This document shows positions 25,339 through 33,912 of a stretch of DNA of 46,486 bases, piece by piece. The first letter of the stretch is position 1, and every line of letters begins with the position of its first letter. This DNA is from an uncultured bacterium. GTDB lineage: Bacteria; Verrucomicrobiota; Kiritimatiellia; RFP12; UBA1067. The DNA lies in assembly GCA_902799955.1 (NCBI GenBank), contig CADCCQ010000044.1:1-46486 (forward strand). The letters are read 5' to 3'. The notes beneath the pieces are model-generated. The model ran no database searches. It saw nothing but the letters and a program-made list of their open reading frames with translations, and was not told the origin of the DNA. The position numbers were made by a program, and so were the translations under genes.

Positions 25339-26697
25339 ATGTCAAAACGAGTAATGCTCATAGGCGCCGGCGGAGTCGCCGGCGTGGCGGCCGCGAAGAT
25401 GGCCCAGAACCCCGAGACTTTCGGCGAACTGCTGATAGCGTCCCGCACCGAGGCTCGCTGCAAGGCGATCAAGGCGGACGTCGAAAGCCGCTATGCGGCG
25501 GGGAACGGGAAATGGGGAACAGGGAACGGGAGTCGTACGAAGATCACGACCGCGCAGATCGACGCGATGGACGTCCCGCGCCTCGTCGCGCTCATCCGCG
25601 AGTACAAGCCCGACCTCGTGATGAACATCGCGCTCCCGTACCAGGACCTCGCGATCATGGACGCCTGCCTGGAGGCGGGGGTCAGCTACCTCGACACGGC
25701 CAACTACGAGCCGCCGGACGAGGCGCACTTCGAGTACTCCTGGCAGTGGGCGTACCGCGAGAGGTTCGAGAAGGCGGGACTCACCGCGATCCTCGGCTGC
25801 GGCTTCGACCCCGGCGTCACCCAGGTGTTCTCCGCCTACGCGCAGAAGCACTACTTCGACACGATCGAGACCTTGGACATCCTCGACTGCAACGGCGGCG
25901 ACCACGGCTATCCTTTCGCCACCAACTTCAACCCTGAGATCAACATCCGCGAAGTCGCCGCCAAGGGCAGCTACTGGGTCGCCGATTCAGAAGTTGAAAG
26001 GTTGAAAGGTTCCAAAGTTGAAAAGTCGGCTGAGGATGAAGGACTTTTCAACTCTTCAACTCTTCAACCTTTCAACTTTCGGAAGGCGTTCGACAAGGGC
26101 TGGTGGGTCGAGACCGCGCCGATGGCGATCAAGCGCGTGTACAACTTCGACCAGGTCGGCGAGAAGGACATGTACCTGCTCCACCACGAGGAGCTGGAGT
26201 CGCTCGGCTGCAACCTGAAGGGCATCAAGCGCATCCGCTTCTTCATGACTTTCGGCCAGAGCTACCTCACGCACCTAAAGTGCCTCGAGAACGTCGGGAT
26301 GACGCGCATCGACCCCGTGGACTTCAAGGGGCAGAAGATCGTCCCGATCGAGTTCCTGAAGGCGCTCCTCCCCGACCCCGCGACGCTCGGGCCGCGCACC
26401 AAGGGCAAGACGAACATCGGCTGCATATTCCACGGGCTCAAGGACGGGAAGGTCGTTGACTACAACGTGTACAACGTCTGCGACCACCAGGAGTGCTACG
26501 CCGAGGTCGGCTCGCAGGCGATAAGCTACACGACCGGCGTCCCGGCGATGATCGGCGCGAAGATGTTCCTCGAGGGCAAGTGGACCGAGAAGGGCGTCCA
26601 CACCTGCGAGGAGTTCGACCCGGATCCGTTCATGGCCGAGCTGAACGTGCAGGGGCTTCCCTGGACTGAAAACTTCAACCCGGTCAAGGTGGACTGA
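25339..26697 (+). CDS. saccharopine dehydrogenase-like carboxynorspermidine synthase
   Basis: The family reductively condenses aspartate semialdehyde with a diamine (NADPH-dependent) to make carboxyspermidine or carboxynorspermidine in polyamine synthesis. An N-terminal Rossmann motif (MLIGAGGVAGVAAAKMA) and diagnostic segments are present: NIALPYQDLAIMDACLEAGVSYLDTANYEPPDEAHFEY, AILGCGFDPGVTQVFSAYAQKH, DCNGGDHGYPFATNFNPEINIREV, MTFGQSYLTHLKCLENVGMTRID, TNIGCIFHGLKDGK. It has 452 residues against ~400 usual. The excess is two in-frame repeat insertions, at 25501-25532 (residues GNGKWGTGNGS) and 25990-26080 (EVERLKGSKVEKSAEDEGLFNSSTLQPFNF). The decarboxylase partner (NspC) is not in the window. 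The start ATG abuts a tandem array. The next gene follows after 5 nt. Confidence 0.9.
   Translation: MSKRVMLIGAGGVAGVAAAKMAQNPETFGELLIASRTEARCKAIKADVESRYAAGNGKWGTGNGSRTKITTAQIDAMDVPRLVALIREYKPDLVMNIALPYQDLAIMDACLEAGVSYLDTANYEPPDEAHFEYSWQWAYRERFEKAGLTAILGCGFDPGVTQVFSAYAQKHYFDTIETLDILDCNGGDHGYPFATNFNPEINIREVAAKGSYWVADSEVERLKGSKVEKSAEDEGLFNSSTLQPFNFRKAFDKGWWVETAPMAIKRVYNFDQVGEKDMYLLHHEELESLGCNLKGIKRIRFFMTFGQSYLTHLKCLENVGMTRIDPVDFKGQKIVPIEFLKALLPDPATLGPRTKGKTNIGCIFHGLKDGKVVDYNVYNVCDHQECYAEVGSQAISYTTGVPAMIGAKMFLEGKWTEKGVHTCEEFDPDPFMAELNVQGLPWTENFNPVKVD
25501..25532. repeat. 7-bp G-rich repeat inside the carboxynorspermidine synthase gene
   Basis: GGGAACG, GGAAATG, GGGAACA, GGGAACG, GGAG: four and a half heptamers. 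The encoded residues interrupt a region that is continuous in relatives I know, while the frame is kept. Confidence 0.65.
25990..26080. repeat. palindromic repeat inserted in frame in the carboxynorspermidine synthase gene
   Basis: The left arm (GAAGTTGAAAGGTTGAAAGG..., ending GTTGAAAAGTC at 26017-26027) and the right arm (GACTTTTCAAC at 26042-26052 onward, ending TTCAACTTTC) are near-perfect inverted repeats of ~38 nt around a 14-nt loop. Base composition differs sharply from the GC-rich gene around it. Confidence 0.85.
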
Positions 26698-26702
26698 CGC
26701 CG

Positions 26703-27683
26703 ATGCTGCGCTACGCCGCGAGAAGACTGCTGGAGCTGATCCCGACGACGCTCGGGATCCTGCTGTTGGCGTTCGTCCTCTTCAACGTGGTAGTCGGCTC
26801 GTCGCCGGCCCTCACGATCCTGGGGAAGGGCGCGGACGAGAGGTCGATCGCGGCGTTCAACAAGCGCTACGGATACGACAAGCCGCTCATCGTCGGCAAG
26901 TGGGGGAGCGTCGAAGGGGAGAAGGCCTGGAAGGGGCTCCTCGACAGCCAGTTCTGTTCGTTCGTGAAGGGCGTCGCCACGGGCGATCTGGGATACTCCA
27001 CCAAGATGAACGAGCCGGTGAAGGACGTCCTGAAGCGCGGCGTCGGGCCTTCGCTTTCGCTCACGGTGCCGATCCTCGTCGCGGGCACGCTGTTCGCGCT
27101 TGCGCTCGCGATGCTCTCCGCCGCGTTCCGCGGGGGCGCGGTGGACAAGACCATACTTTTCTTCTCCGCCGCGCTGATGAGCGTCAACTACGTCATCTGG
27201 GTCCTCCTCGGGCAGTTCCTGCTCGCCTTCAAGGCCGGGTGGTTCCCGATTTGGGGGTACGGAGGGGCGATGTACCTCGCGCTGCCCGTGATCATCGGCA
27301 TCGTCAGCTCGCTTGGCATGGACGTCAGGTTCTACAGGACCGCGATCCTCGACGAGCTGTTCAAGCCGTATGTCCTCACTGCTCGGTCGAAGGGTCTTTC
27401 GCGCGTGGTGATAATGACGCGGCACGTCCTGCGCAACGCGCTCATCCCGATCGTGACGTACATCTCGCTTTCGATACCATATCTCTTCACCGGCTCGCTT
27501 CTGCTTGAGAGCTTCTTCGGCATTCCGGGGCTCGGGTCGGTTTCGATAAACGCGATACAGTCGGGCGACCTGGCGGTGGTGAGGGCGCTTGTCGTGTTCG
27601 GCGCGCTCGTCTACCAGGTCGTCAACCTGGCGACCGACCTTCTGTACGCGGTCCTCGACCCCCGCATAAGGCTTTCGAAGTGA
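26703..27683 (+). CDS. ABC transporter permease, DppB/OppB/YejB type
   Basis: This 326-residue inner-membrane protein has the first transmembrane segment right at the N-terminus (YAARRLLELIPTTLGILLLAFVLFNVVVG), a periplasmic loop with FVKGVATGDLGYS (compare the GDLG..S signature of OppB proteins), and about five further helices. The ATPase-contact EAA loop reads YVLTARSKGLSRVVIMTRHVLRNALIPIVTY, followed by the typical ESFFGIPGLGSVSINAI and DLLYAVLDPRIR. Such permeases normally pair with a DppC-type permease, two ATPases and a binding protein; none is nearby, and the next gene is on the opposite strand. It starts 5 nt after the preceding gene, with AAGGTGG overlapping that stop. The substrate (peptide, nickel or sugar oligomer) cannot be told. 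Confidence 0.9.
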   Translation: MLRYAARRLLELIPTTLGILLLAFVLFNVVVGSSPALTILGKGADERSIAAFNKRYGYDKPLIVGKWGSVEGEKAWKGLLDSQFCSFVKGVATGDLGYSTKMNEPVKDVLKRGVGPSLSLTVPILVAGTLFALALAMLSAAFRGGAVDKTILFFSAALMSVNYVIWVLLGQFLLAFKAGWFPIWGYGGAMYLALPVIIGIVSSLGMDVRFYRTAILDELFKPYVLTARSKGLSRVVIMTRHVLRNALIPIVTYISLSIPYLFTGSLLLESFFGIPGLGSVSINAIQSGDLAVVRALVVFGALVYQVVNLATDLLYAVLDPRIRLSK

Positions 27684-27742
27684 CGCGCCTTTTCGTTGCG
27701 CGGGATGCGTCGCGGCCGTTGCAGTTGCCAAAATGGGACAGC

Positions 27743-30700
27743 CTATTTTGATGCCCTGCGGTAGCGGTAGCCGTCGAACGAGGTAGCGCTGAAAAGCTTC
27801 CAGACGGGCAAAACGTCTCCGTTGGGCTGGATGCGGTCGCTCATCTGCGAAACGCGCATCACCTCGTCAAGAGGCGCTTTGTACACGACATTTCCGTCGA
27901 TGGCTATCTCAAGACGGCCATCGGCCGTGCAGAGCCTGAACGAATGTGAGTCGTTCCGGACAAGCGCGCCTTCCGCAACCACAAGTGTTGGCGCTCGTCC
28001 GATTTCCAGGAATTCCTTCTCGACATCCTTGCGGCCGTTTTCGCGGTTGGCTGAGGTGAACGTCTCGACCGCATATCGGTCTCCCTTGTCGTCGCGACTG
28101 AATGAGATGTACGGATACGCCCACGAACTGTCATCGGCGCAGAATCCCGAATACGGTCTTCCAAGCCCCCATCCGATGTTCCATGTCTTCTGCTTCCCGT
28201 TCCCCTTCTCGAAATGCACCGTCGCCTCGTACTCGACGCCGATTCCGGGAAGCGCCGTGGTGAGGCGGTAGAATCCCTTTCGCCCGTGCCTCTCCAGTCT
28301 CGCCCTTCCGTCGGCCTCGGTGCGCGTCATCGACCACCAGTGGTTGGCTTCGCTCCCGAAGCGCGTTGGCATGACGTCAACCCATCCGCCCGCCTTTTCC
28401 TGGACGGCGAGCCTCATTGCAAAATAGCGGTTGGCCGCAAGATACTTCTCCGCTTCGCTGGGACGCCCGATTTTCTGGAGCGCTTCGTACATCTTGAACG
28501 CATCGTCAATGCGCCCGTCCGCCGCAGCCTCTTCCGCATCGAGAAATTCCTTCGCACGCGGGCTTTGGCAGAGTATGTCGAACATATAGCGGAGCGCCAC
28601 GCTCTCGTTGGCGGGCGAGTACGTGTTCTTCAGCCAATGCGCGTCGTCATATCCCGACAAAGGCTTTTCTATCGACTTCCACCAGCGTCGTGCCTCCTTC
28701 CAGTCGCCGAGCTGCATCGCAAGACCCATGCCCATGCCTCGGAACACGTCACGCGACGGCATGAACCTCGAATCCGGCGCCGCCGCGTAAGCCTCGAACA
28801 TTCCGTACAGCGCCTTCGCAAGGTCGGGCGTCACGACCTTGGCGAACACGCCCTTCTGGGACATTCCCTGCGTCTCCGCCACCAGTATCTTCTGCAATGC
28901 GTCGGCTGCGGCGCGATACGAGAACGTGGAGCGCACGTCCACGTTTGTCGCACATTCCCATATTACGTCAAGGAGGAATCCCGTGGATCCGCCCCAGCGC
29001 GACGTCTGGAAGTGCAGGAAGCGCTCCACGGTCTCGGCGCTCCTGTCCAGCGAATTGGAGATCGCGACGGCGCACCAGTGCAGTGGGTCGCCCGCCGAGC
29101 CGCACGAACGCCCGGCGAGGCTCGACAACTGCATGGCGGCGCGCGTCTCCTCCGGACGCAGCCGGACTGCCGCGAGCAGATTCGACTCCGCCGCACGGTT
29201 GCCGTCGGCCCATCCCCTCCAACCTTCGTCTGTCACATCCTTCGCCCACCCCGAACCGCGCGCGTCAGACGCCCTGTCCATGGACGCGGCCGCATTCTCG
29301 CACAGCGTCAGGTACTCGTCTCCGAACGCCACGACCACGCCCTCCGAAAGGTTCACCTGTTCGGAAAACCGTTCAAGTATCCGCCTGTCCGCGGACTTGT
29401 AGATGCCGGCGACGTGGGCGAACGACTTCTCGAGTTCGGAGATCGCGTCTTGAAGGGGCTTTTTCGGTTCGTCCTCCTTCCGTGATATGTGATACTTCGC
29501 AGACGTCACCGCATACGCTCTCAGAATGAAGCCGAGCACCGGTTCGCGCTTGAAGTCGTGGCTTCCGGCGGCGGCCTTGAATATCGAATTCCCCTGCCAG
29601 TACCGGTCGTCCCCGCTGATTCCGATATAGTGGACGATTGCGACCGCCGCGTCGCGGCACTTCGCGCGCCAGAGTTCGTGCGCGGCGCACTTCTCCTCGC
29701 CGGACGGGAACTCCGCACGGCCGGTCGCGAGGCAACGGGCCAGTGCGGAACGGACAAGCCGAAGTTTCTCGACGTCTTTTGCGGACATCCCCTTCGGCGG
29801 CGCAAGCGTCTCCACGAGATGCCTTTCGTAGAACGGCATGGCGATGTTCGTCCAGTATTCCGTTTCGAATCTCGCATCCGCCCGATGCGGAAGATTCAAG
29901 GACTCCCGGCGGACGTGCAGGGATTCATCCTCGTATTCCTCATCGTCGCCATCGTCGTCCGAGGTCTGCTTGGCGTTCATTTTCGCTTCCTCGTAGGCTC
30001 TCAATGATTCTTTCATCGCATTGAAGGCCTTTTCCTGTCCGTCGATCAGTTTCTTCTTGCGATCCTCCATGTTCTTCGGAACGACCATGGCCTTCGCCTC
30101 GGCGAAGGCCTTCTCGTACAACGGTACGTACTTCGCATACACATCCTCGAACATGAGTCCCTGCGCATACTTCATCGCCTCGCGCATGTACTTCTTCTTT
30201 TCCGCCTTCGGCATGTCCTTCTTCGGCTCCGGAAACTTCTCCTTGACTTTCTCGAACACAGCCATCGACTCCTTTTCCATCTGCTTGTCATGGCGGTTCA
30301 GCGCGTCCTCAATCGGCTTGATGTACTTCTTCACGTCGGGCGCATCGCGGATTTCGGCGTCCAGTTTCTCAATGTACTTCTCCGGGCCGCCACTCTCGTA
30401 TCCGAGCCTGGCCACCTCCTCGCCCTTAGAATCAAGGACGACCACCGTGGGAAATTCCTCTACGCTGAACTTCTCTACGAGTTTTGGGTTCTCCTTCGCC
30501 GCCTTGGGCGTGAGGAGCGACTCGTCGGCCGGCGAATCAACCATGAGAAGCACGTATTTCCGAGCGGCGGCCTTGCGGAACGCATCTGTCGCGAACACTT
30601 CCTTGTCGAGGCGTTTGCACCATCCGCACCAATCGCTTCCCGAAAAGTCGACGATGATGCACTTGCCTTCCGCCGCCGCCTTCTTGAGCGCTGCGTCGTA

Positions 30701-30808
30701 GTCGTCAAGCCACCCTTCGGGGGTTGACGTCTTCGCGAAAGCGAACGAAACGGCGAACGCCGCGCACAATGCCAGCACCGCCCCTGATGTCCTGTTTTTT
30801 CCCACCAT
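27743..30808 (-). CDS. large secreted protein with N-terminal thioredoxin-like domain
   Basis: Start chosen at 30808 (MVGKNRTSGAVLALCAAFAVSFAFA, a signal peptide, with AGAAAGGAAAG upstream), giving 1021 residues rather than the longer frame from 30859. Residues ~32-150 are a thioredoxin-like fold (KCIIVDFSGSDWCGWCKRLDKEVF with Cys61-x-x-Cys64; SVEEFPTVVVLDSKGEEVARLGY with the cis-Pro). The long middle part is helical and TPR-like with Lys/Glu-rich stretches. The C-terminal ~180 residues (VEYEATVHFEKGNGKQKTWNIGWGLGRPYSGF...GRLEIAIDGNVVYKAPLDE) look like a concanavalin-type beta sandwich. It probably acts in the periplasm or at the surface as a disulfide or redox protein, client unknown. It is convergent with the permease gene and leaves only 59 nt between, with no clear terminator. 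Confidence 0.75.
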   Translation of the reverse strand: MVGKNRTSGAVLALCAAFAVSFAFAKTSTPEGWLDDYDAALKKAAAEGKCIIVDFSGSDWCGWCKRLDKEVFATDAFRKAAARKYVLLMVDSPADESLLTPKAAKENPKLVEKFSVEEFPTVVVLDSKGEEVARLGYESGGPEKYIEKLDAEIRDAPDVKKYIKPIEDALNRHDKQMEKESMAVFEKVKEKFPEPKKDMPKAEKKKYMREAMKYAQGLMFEDVYAKYVPLYEKAFAEAKAMVVPKNMEDRKKKLIDGQEKAFNAMKESLRAYEEAKMNAKQTSDDDGDDEEYEDESLHVRRESLNLPHRADARFETEYWTNIAMPFYERHLVETLAPPKGMSAKDVEKLRLVRSALARCLATGRAEFPSGEEKCAAHELWRAKCRDAAVAIVHYIGISGDDRYWQGNSIFKAAAGSHDFKREPVLGFILRAYAVTSAKYHISRKEDEPKKPLQDAISELEKSFAHVAGIYKSADRRILERFSEQVNLSEGVVVAFGDEYLTLCENAAASMDRASDARGSGWAKDVTDEGWRGWADGNRAAESNLLAAVRLRPEETRAAMQLSSLAGRSCGSAGDPLHWCAVAISNSLDRSAETVERFLHFQTSRWGGSTGFLLDVIWECATNVDVRSTFSYRAAADALQKILVAETQGMSQKGVFAKVVTPDLAKALYGMFEAYAAAPDSRFMPSRDVFRGMGMGLAMQLGDWKEARRWWKSIEKPLSGYDDAHWLKNTYSPANESVALRYMFDILCQSPRAKEFLDAEEAAADGRIDDAFKMYEALQKIGRPSEAEKYLAANRYFAMRLAVQEKAGGWVDVMPTRFGSEANHWWSMTRTEADGRARLERHGRKGFYRLTTALPGIGVEYEATVHFEKGNGKQKTWNIGWGLGRPYSGFCADDSSWAYPYISFSRDDKGDRYAVETFTSANRENGRKDVEKEFLEIGRAPTLVVAEGALVRNDSHSFRLCTADGRLEIAIDGNVVYKAPLDEVMRVSQMSDRIQPNGDVLPVWKLFSATSFDGYRYRRASK

Positions 30809-30912
30809 GACTGCTTTCCTTTCTACCGCTGAGTTCGTTGCAGAAACCCTCTTTCGCATCGTCTGCGAACGCGACTTGCGCGACTATGTAACGTGTGTTT
30901 CATCTGGTGGAC

Positions 30913-30941
30913 AGTTTATCACAATTTCACCCTCAGCGCAA
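30913..30941 (-). promoter_or_regulatory. promoter of the thioredoxin-domain gene
   Basis: On the minus strand TTGCGC (30941-30936), 17 nt, TAAACT (30918-30913), with extended -10 TTGTGATAAACT. The transcript would start near 30906, about 100 nt before the start codon. Confidence 0.6.
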
Positions 30942-30986
30942 GAGTGTTTTTAGAACACGAAATCCGCCGCATATGCCGCTTGGTTC

Positions 30987-31144
30987 GGGCGCATCTGCAT
31001 TTTTCATCCGCGCATATTTTGAAACAACTGAAACAACTTGCAAAAACAATTTTTTCTTCTCGCCGCGTAACTACGCGGCGTTCTTTTTCAGACAAGTTGT
31101 TTCCCATCATTAGAGGATGTGGTGGTGAATTATACAGATGCGCC
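30987..31144 (-). mobile_element. MITE-like element, copy 2 (158 bp, inverted)
   Basis: Same element as at 7748 but inverted. The termini are GGGCGCATCTG...TTCATCC and GGTGAATTATACAGATGCGCC, flanked by the direct repeat GCTTGGTTC (30978-30986 and 31145-31153). The first ~55 nt, read on the minus strand, match copy 1 almost exactly. The interior instead carries one cassette CGCCGCGTA-GT-TACGCGGCG. Confidence 0.85.
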
Positions 31145-31171
31145 GCTTGGTTCGCAAGCGCTCAAGAAGGG

Positions 31172-31200
31172 TTGAAAACAAGTTCCCGTTGTGATATACT
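31172..31200 (+). promoter_or_regulatory. promoter of the alkaline phosphatase gene
   Basis: TTGAAA (31172-31177), 17 nt, TATACT (31195-31200), with extended -10 TTGTGATATACT identical to that of rpoB. It lies 18 nt beyond the MITE's target duplication. Confidence 0.75.
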
Positions 31201-31233
31201 CAAACATCAAACGACAAAACGGAGACACAGTAA

Positions 31234-32667
31234 ATGCAGAACATAAGATACGCAGCTTTCGGACGCGTCGCGGCGTTGGCAATCGCCGTCGGGGCGCTGA
31301 CCACGGCGGACGCCGCGGCCCCGAAGTACGTGTTCATGTTCCTCGGCGACGGGATGTCCACCCCACAGCGGATGATCGCCGAGGAGTACGCGCTCGCGAC
31401 GGGCCACGGCCCGCTGACGCTCAACCACCTGAAGATGCAGTCCTCGGCGCGCACGTGTTCGTCGACGTCGCTCATCACGGACTCCGCCGCCGCCGCGACG
31501 GCCCTCGCCTGCGGCGTCAAGACGTACAACGGCGCGGCGGGCGTCGACGCCGACGGGAAGAGAGTCGAGAACATACTCGAGGTCGCGCACCGCAAGGGGC
31601 GCAAGGTCGGCGTCGTCACCTCGGTCACGATCAACCACGCGACCCCCGCCGGGTTCTGCGCCCACCGCAAGCACCGCGGCCGCCTCTACCAGATCGGGCT
31701 CGACCTCGTCGACTCCCCCTACGAGTACTTCGCCGGCGGCGGCTTCGACGGCAAGCAGAACGACAAGAAGGACCCGCAGTACCGCGGCGACCTCCTGGAA
31801 CTCGCCGAGAAGGCGGGCTTCTCCGTCGCCACGAACCTGGCCTCGTTCCGCGCGTTCAAGCCCGGCCGCCGCGCGTTCTACCGCGGCGACGACGGAGAGC
31901 TCCAGTACGCGATCGACGCGGACGGCACGCAGCCCACGCTCGCCGAGATGACGGCGAAGGGCGTCGAGCTCCTCGACGGGCCGCAGGGCTTCTTCCTCTT
32001 CGTGGAGGGCGGCAAGCTCGACCACGCCGGGCATGCCAACGACACCGCGACGAACCTCCGCGAGGTCCTCGCGCTCGACGACGCCGTGCGCGTCGCGAAG
32101 GAGTTCCAGGACAAGCACCCCGACGAGACGCTCATCCTCGTCGTCGGCGACCACGAGACGGGCGGCATGGCGATGGGCTTCGGCGGGGCGGGCTACGCGC
32201 TCCACCTCCGCCGCCTCTCCCGCCAGCGCTGCTCGTGGGAGCAGTTCGAGCGCAAGGTGAAGAAGGCGAAGTCCGCCGCGAGGAAGGAGGGCAGGCAGTT
32301 CACGTTCAAGGACGCGCAGTCGCTCCTCGAGAAGTGGTTCGGATTCGACTTCGGCAAGGTCGGCAAGGACTCCGGCGACGCCGCCGCCGGCGGCAAGTTC
32401 GCGAAGCGCAGGCTCAACGCCGGGCGCGACGACGAGATATGGCTCACCGCCGCGGACATCAAGCGGCTCGAGAACTCGTTCAGGCGCAACGGGCTGCAGT
32501 TCACCGCGATCCACATCATGAGCGCCAAGGCGGGCGTCGGCTGGTCCTCGACCGCGCACACCGCGCTCCCCGTCATGTGCACAAGCGAGGGCGTCGGCGC
32601 GGACTCGTTCACCGGGCTTCTCGACAACACGGACATAGCGAAGCGCCTGAAGGCGCTCTTCGAGTGA
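31234..32667 (+). CDS. secreted alkaline phosphatase
   Basis: This enzyme hydrolyses phosphomonoesters outside the cytoplasm. The 477-residue protein has a signal peptide (to ...TTADAAA), metal ligand Asp39 (FMFLGDGMS), nucleophile Ser84 in LITDSAAAATALACG, the His-containing TINHATPAGFCAH, the metal-binding VEGGKLDHAGHAND and VVGDHETGG, and a C-terminal HTALPVMCTSEG motif. These match the PhoA-type alkaline phosphatase superfamily. GGAG (31221-31224) precedes the ATG. Its own promoter lies upstream; I see no clear Pho box. A YibE/F-like gene follows after 4 nt. A second MITE lies between this gene and the divergent thioredoxin gene. Confidence 0.93.
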   Translation: MQNIRYAAFGRVAALAIAVGALTTADAAAPKYVFMFLGDGMSTPQRMIAEEYALATGHGPLTLNHLKMQSSARTCSSTSLITDSAAAATALACGVKTYNGAAGVDADGKRVENILEVAHRKGRKVGVVTSVTINHATPAGFCAHRKHRGRLYQIGLDLVDSPYEYFAGGGFDGKQNDKKDPQYRGDLLELAEKAGFSVATNLASFRAFKPGRRAFYRGDDGELQYAIDADGTQPTLAEMTAKGVELLDGPQGFFLFVEGGKLDHAGHANDTATNLREVLALDDAVRVAKEFQDKHPDETLILVVGDHETGGMAMGFGGAGYALHLRRLSRQRCSWEQFERKVKKAKSAARKEGRQFTFKDAQSLLEKWFGFDFGKVGKDSGDAAAGGKFAKRRLNAGRDDEIWLTAADIKRLENSFRRNGLQFTAIHIMSAKAGVGWSSTAHTALPVMCTSEGVGADSFTGLLDNTDIAKRLKALFE

Positions 32668-32671
32668 CGGA

Positions 32672-33814
32672 ATGGCGCGTTCAGGCAACATAGCCGCCAC
32701 GCTCGTCCTGGCCGCCGTCTGCGTGGCGCTCTGGTTCGCGCCCCCCCCGCAGGTCTCATTCGTCCAGGAGGGCGAGACCCGCCGCGCCCGCGTCGTGGAG
32801 ATTGACGACTCCACCGTCGAGACGCACGGGCTGCTCAGGTTCGGAACGCAGCATCTCAAGGTGCGGCTGCTCGACGGCCCCCGCAAGGGCGAGACGTTCT
32901 CCGCCGTGAACGAGATCCGCGCGCAGATGGACCTCGACAAGCACTTCGTCCCGGGCGACACCGCAGTCGTCGTCGAGAGGGGCGACGAGGACCCGAAGGA
33001 GGACGTGATTATCGCCCGCGACCACTGGCGGGCCGGATGGGCGCTCGCCATATTCGCCGCGTTCGCCGCGCTCCTCTGCGTCTTCGGCGGCTTCACGGGC
33101 GCGAAGGCGCTCTTCAGCTTCGTCTTCTCGGCGCTCGTCATCTGGAAGGGCGTCATACCGCTCGCGCTCAGGGGCTGGCCCGCGTCGTGGACCTGCTTCG
33201 GGGCGGTCTGCCTCCTTTCCGCCGTCATAATGTACCTCGTCGCCGGGTGGACGCGCAAGGGCCTCGCGGCGTTCGCGGGGACTGCCGTGGGCGTCTTCGC
33301 CGGGCTCGCGATGGCGCATGCCTTCGGGCGGCTCATGCACATCAACGGCGCGACGCTCCCGTACGTCCAGGCGCTCCTCTACTCGGGGTACGAATTCCTC
33401 GACCTCCAGGACGTCTTCATTGGCGCGATGGCGCTCGCGAGCTCCGGCGCGGTCATGGACCTCGCGATGGACATAGCGAGCGGTGTCGAGGAGGTCGCCA
33501 GGCACAACCCGGCCCTCCCGCGCCGTGAGCTGCTGCTCTCCGGCTTCAGGATCGGACGCAGCGTCGTGGGCACCATGACGACGACCCTGCTGCTGGCCTA
33601 CTCCGGCGGCTACATCACGCTGCTTATGATGTTCGCCGCGCAGGGGACGCATCCGCTTGACATAGTGAACTCCACGCTCGTCTCCGCCGAGCTGGTGAAG
33701 ACGCTGATAGGCAGCTTCTCGCTCGTCCTCGTCGCGCCGTTCACCGCCGTCGCCGCGGCGCTCGTGTTCTCGCCCCGCCGTCGCGGCGGCCCACCCCATG
33801 TCGGAACGGTGTAA
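32672..33814 (+). CDS. YibE/F-like integral membrane protein
   Basis: This 380-residue protein has an N-terminal membrane anchor (ATLVLAAVCVALWFA) and a short soluble domain (~30-115, QVSFVQEGETRRARVVEIDDS...GETFSAVNEI...FVPGDTAVVVE). Some seven further hydrophobic helices follow, including GGFTGAKALFSFVFSALVIW, DLQDVFIGAMALASSGAVMDLAMDIASG, EELLLSGFRIGRSVVGTMTTTLLLAYSGGYITLLMMF and VSAELVKTLIGSFSLVLVAPFTAVAAALVF. These are the marks of the YibE/F family, function unknown. It starts 4 nt after the alkaline phosphatase stop, so the two are almost certainly co-transcribed. A C8 run sits near its start (around 32743) and could allow slippage. No evident terminator follows. Confidence 0.88.
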   Translation: MARSGNIAATLVLAAVCVALWFAPPPQVSFVQEGETRRARVVEIDDSTVETHGLLRFGTQHLKVRLLDGPRKGETFSAVNEIRAQMDLDKHFVPGDTAVVVERGDEDPKEDVIIARDHWRAGWALAIFAAFAALLCVFGGFTGAKALFSFVFSALVIWKGVIPLALRGWPASWTCFGAVCLLSAVIMYLVAGWTRKGLAAFAGTAVGVFAGLAMAHAFGRLMHINGATLPYVQALLYSGYEFLDLQDVFIGAMALASSGAVMDLAMDIASGVEEVARHNPALPRRELLLSGFRIGRSVVGTMTTTLLLAYSGGYITLLMMFAAQGTHPLDIVNSTLVSAELVKTLIGSFSLVLVAPFTAVAAALVFSPRRRGGPPHVGTV

Positions 33815-33861
33815 CCTTTGCACCCTTGACCTGCATCAGACTTTTGCGGAAATTCTTCTGC

Positions 33862-33909
33862 ACATCTCCTTGTTCTGTGGTATAATAGTGTCACAAGACA
33901 AGGAGATGT
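33862..33909 (+). promoter_or_regulatory. promoter and ribosome site inside a 12-bp inverted repeat
   Basis: ACATCTCCTTGT (33862-33873) is a perfect inverted repeat of ACAAGGAGATGT (33898-33909). Between them lies the extended -10 TGTGGTATAATAG (TATAAT 33881-33886). The right arm contains the ribosome site AAGGAG for the ATG at 33913. No good -35 is visible. The layout could be an operator around the -10, or a ribosome-site-masking hairpin in any longer transcript. Confidence 0.6.
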
Positions 33910-33912
33910 AAA

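Noticed and set aside
27684..27742. Bidirectional terminator between the convergent permease and thioredoxin genes
   Set aside because: Only weak pairings (GACGC/GCGTC; AAAAT/ATTTT) are visible, with no stable stem plus T tract.
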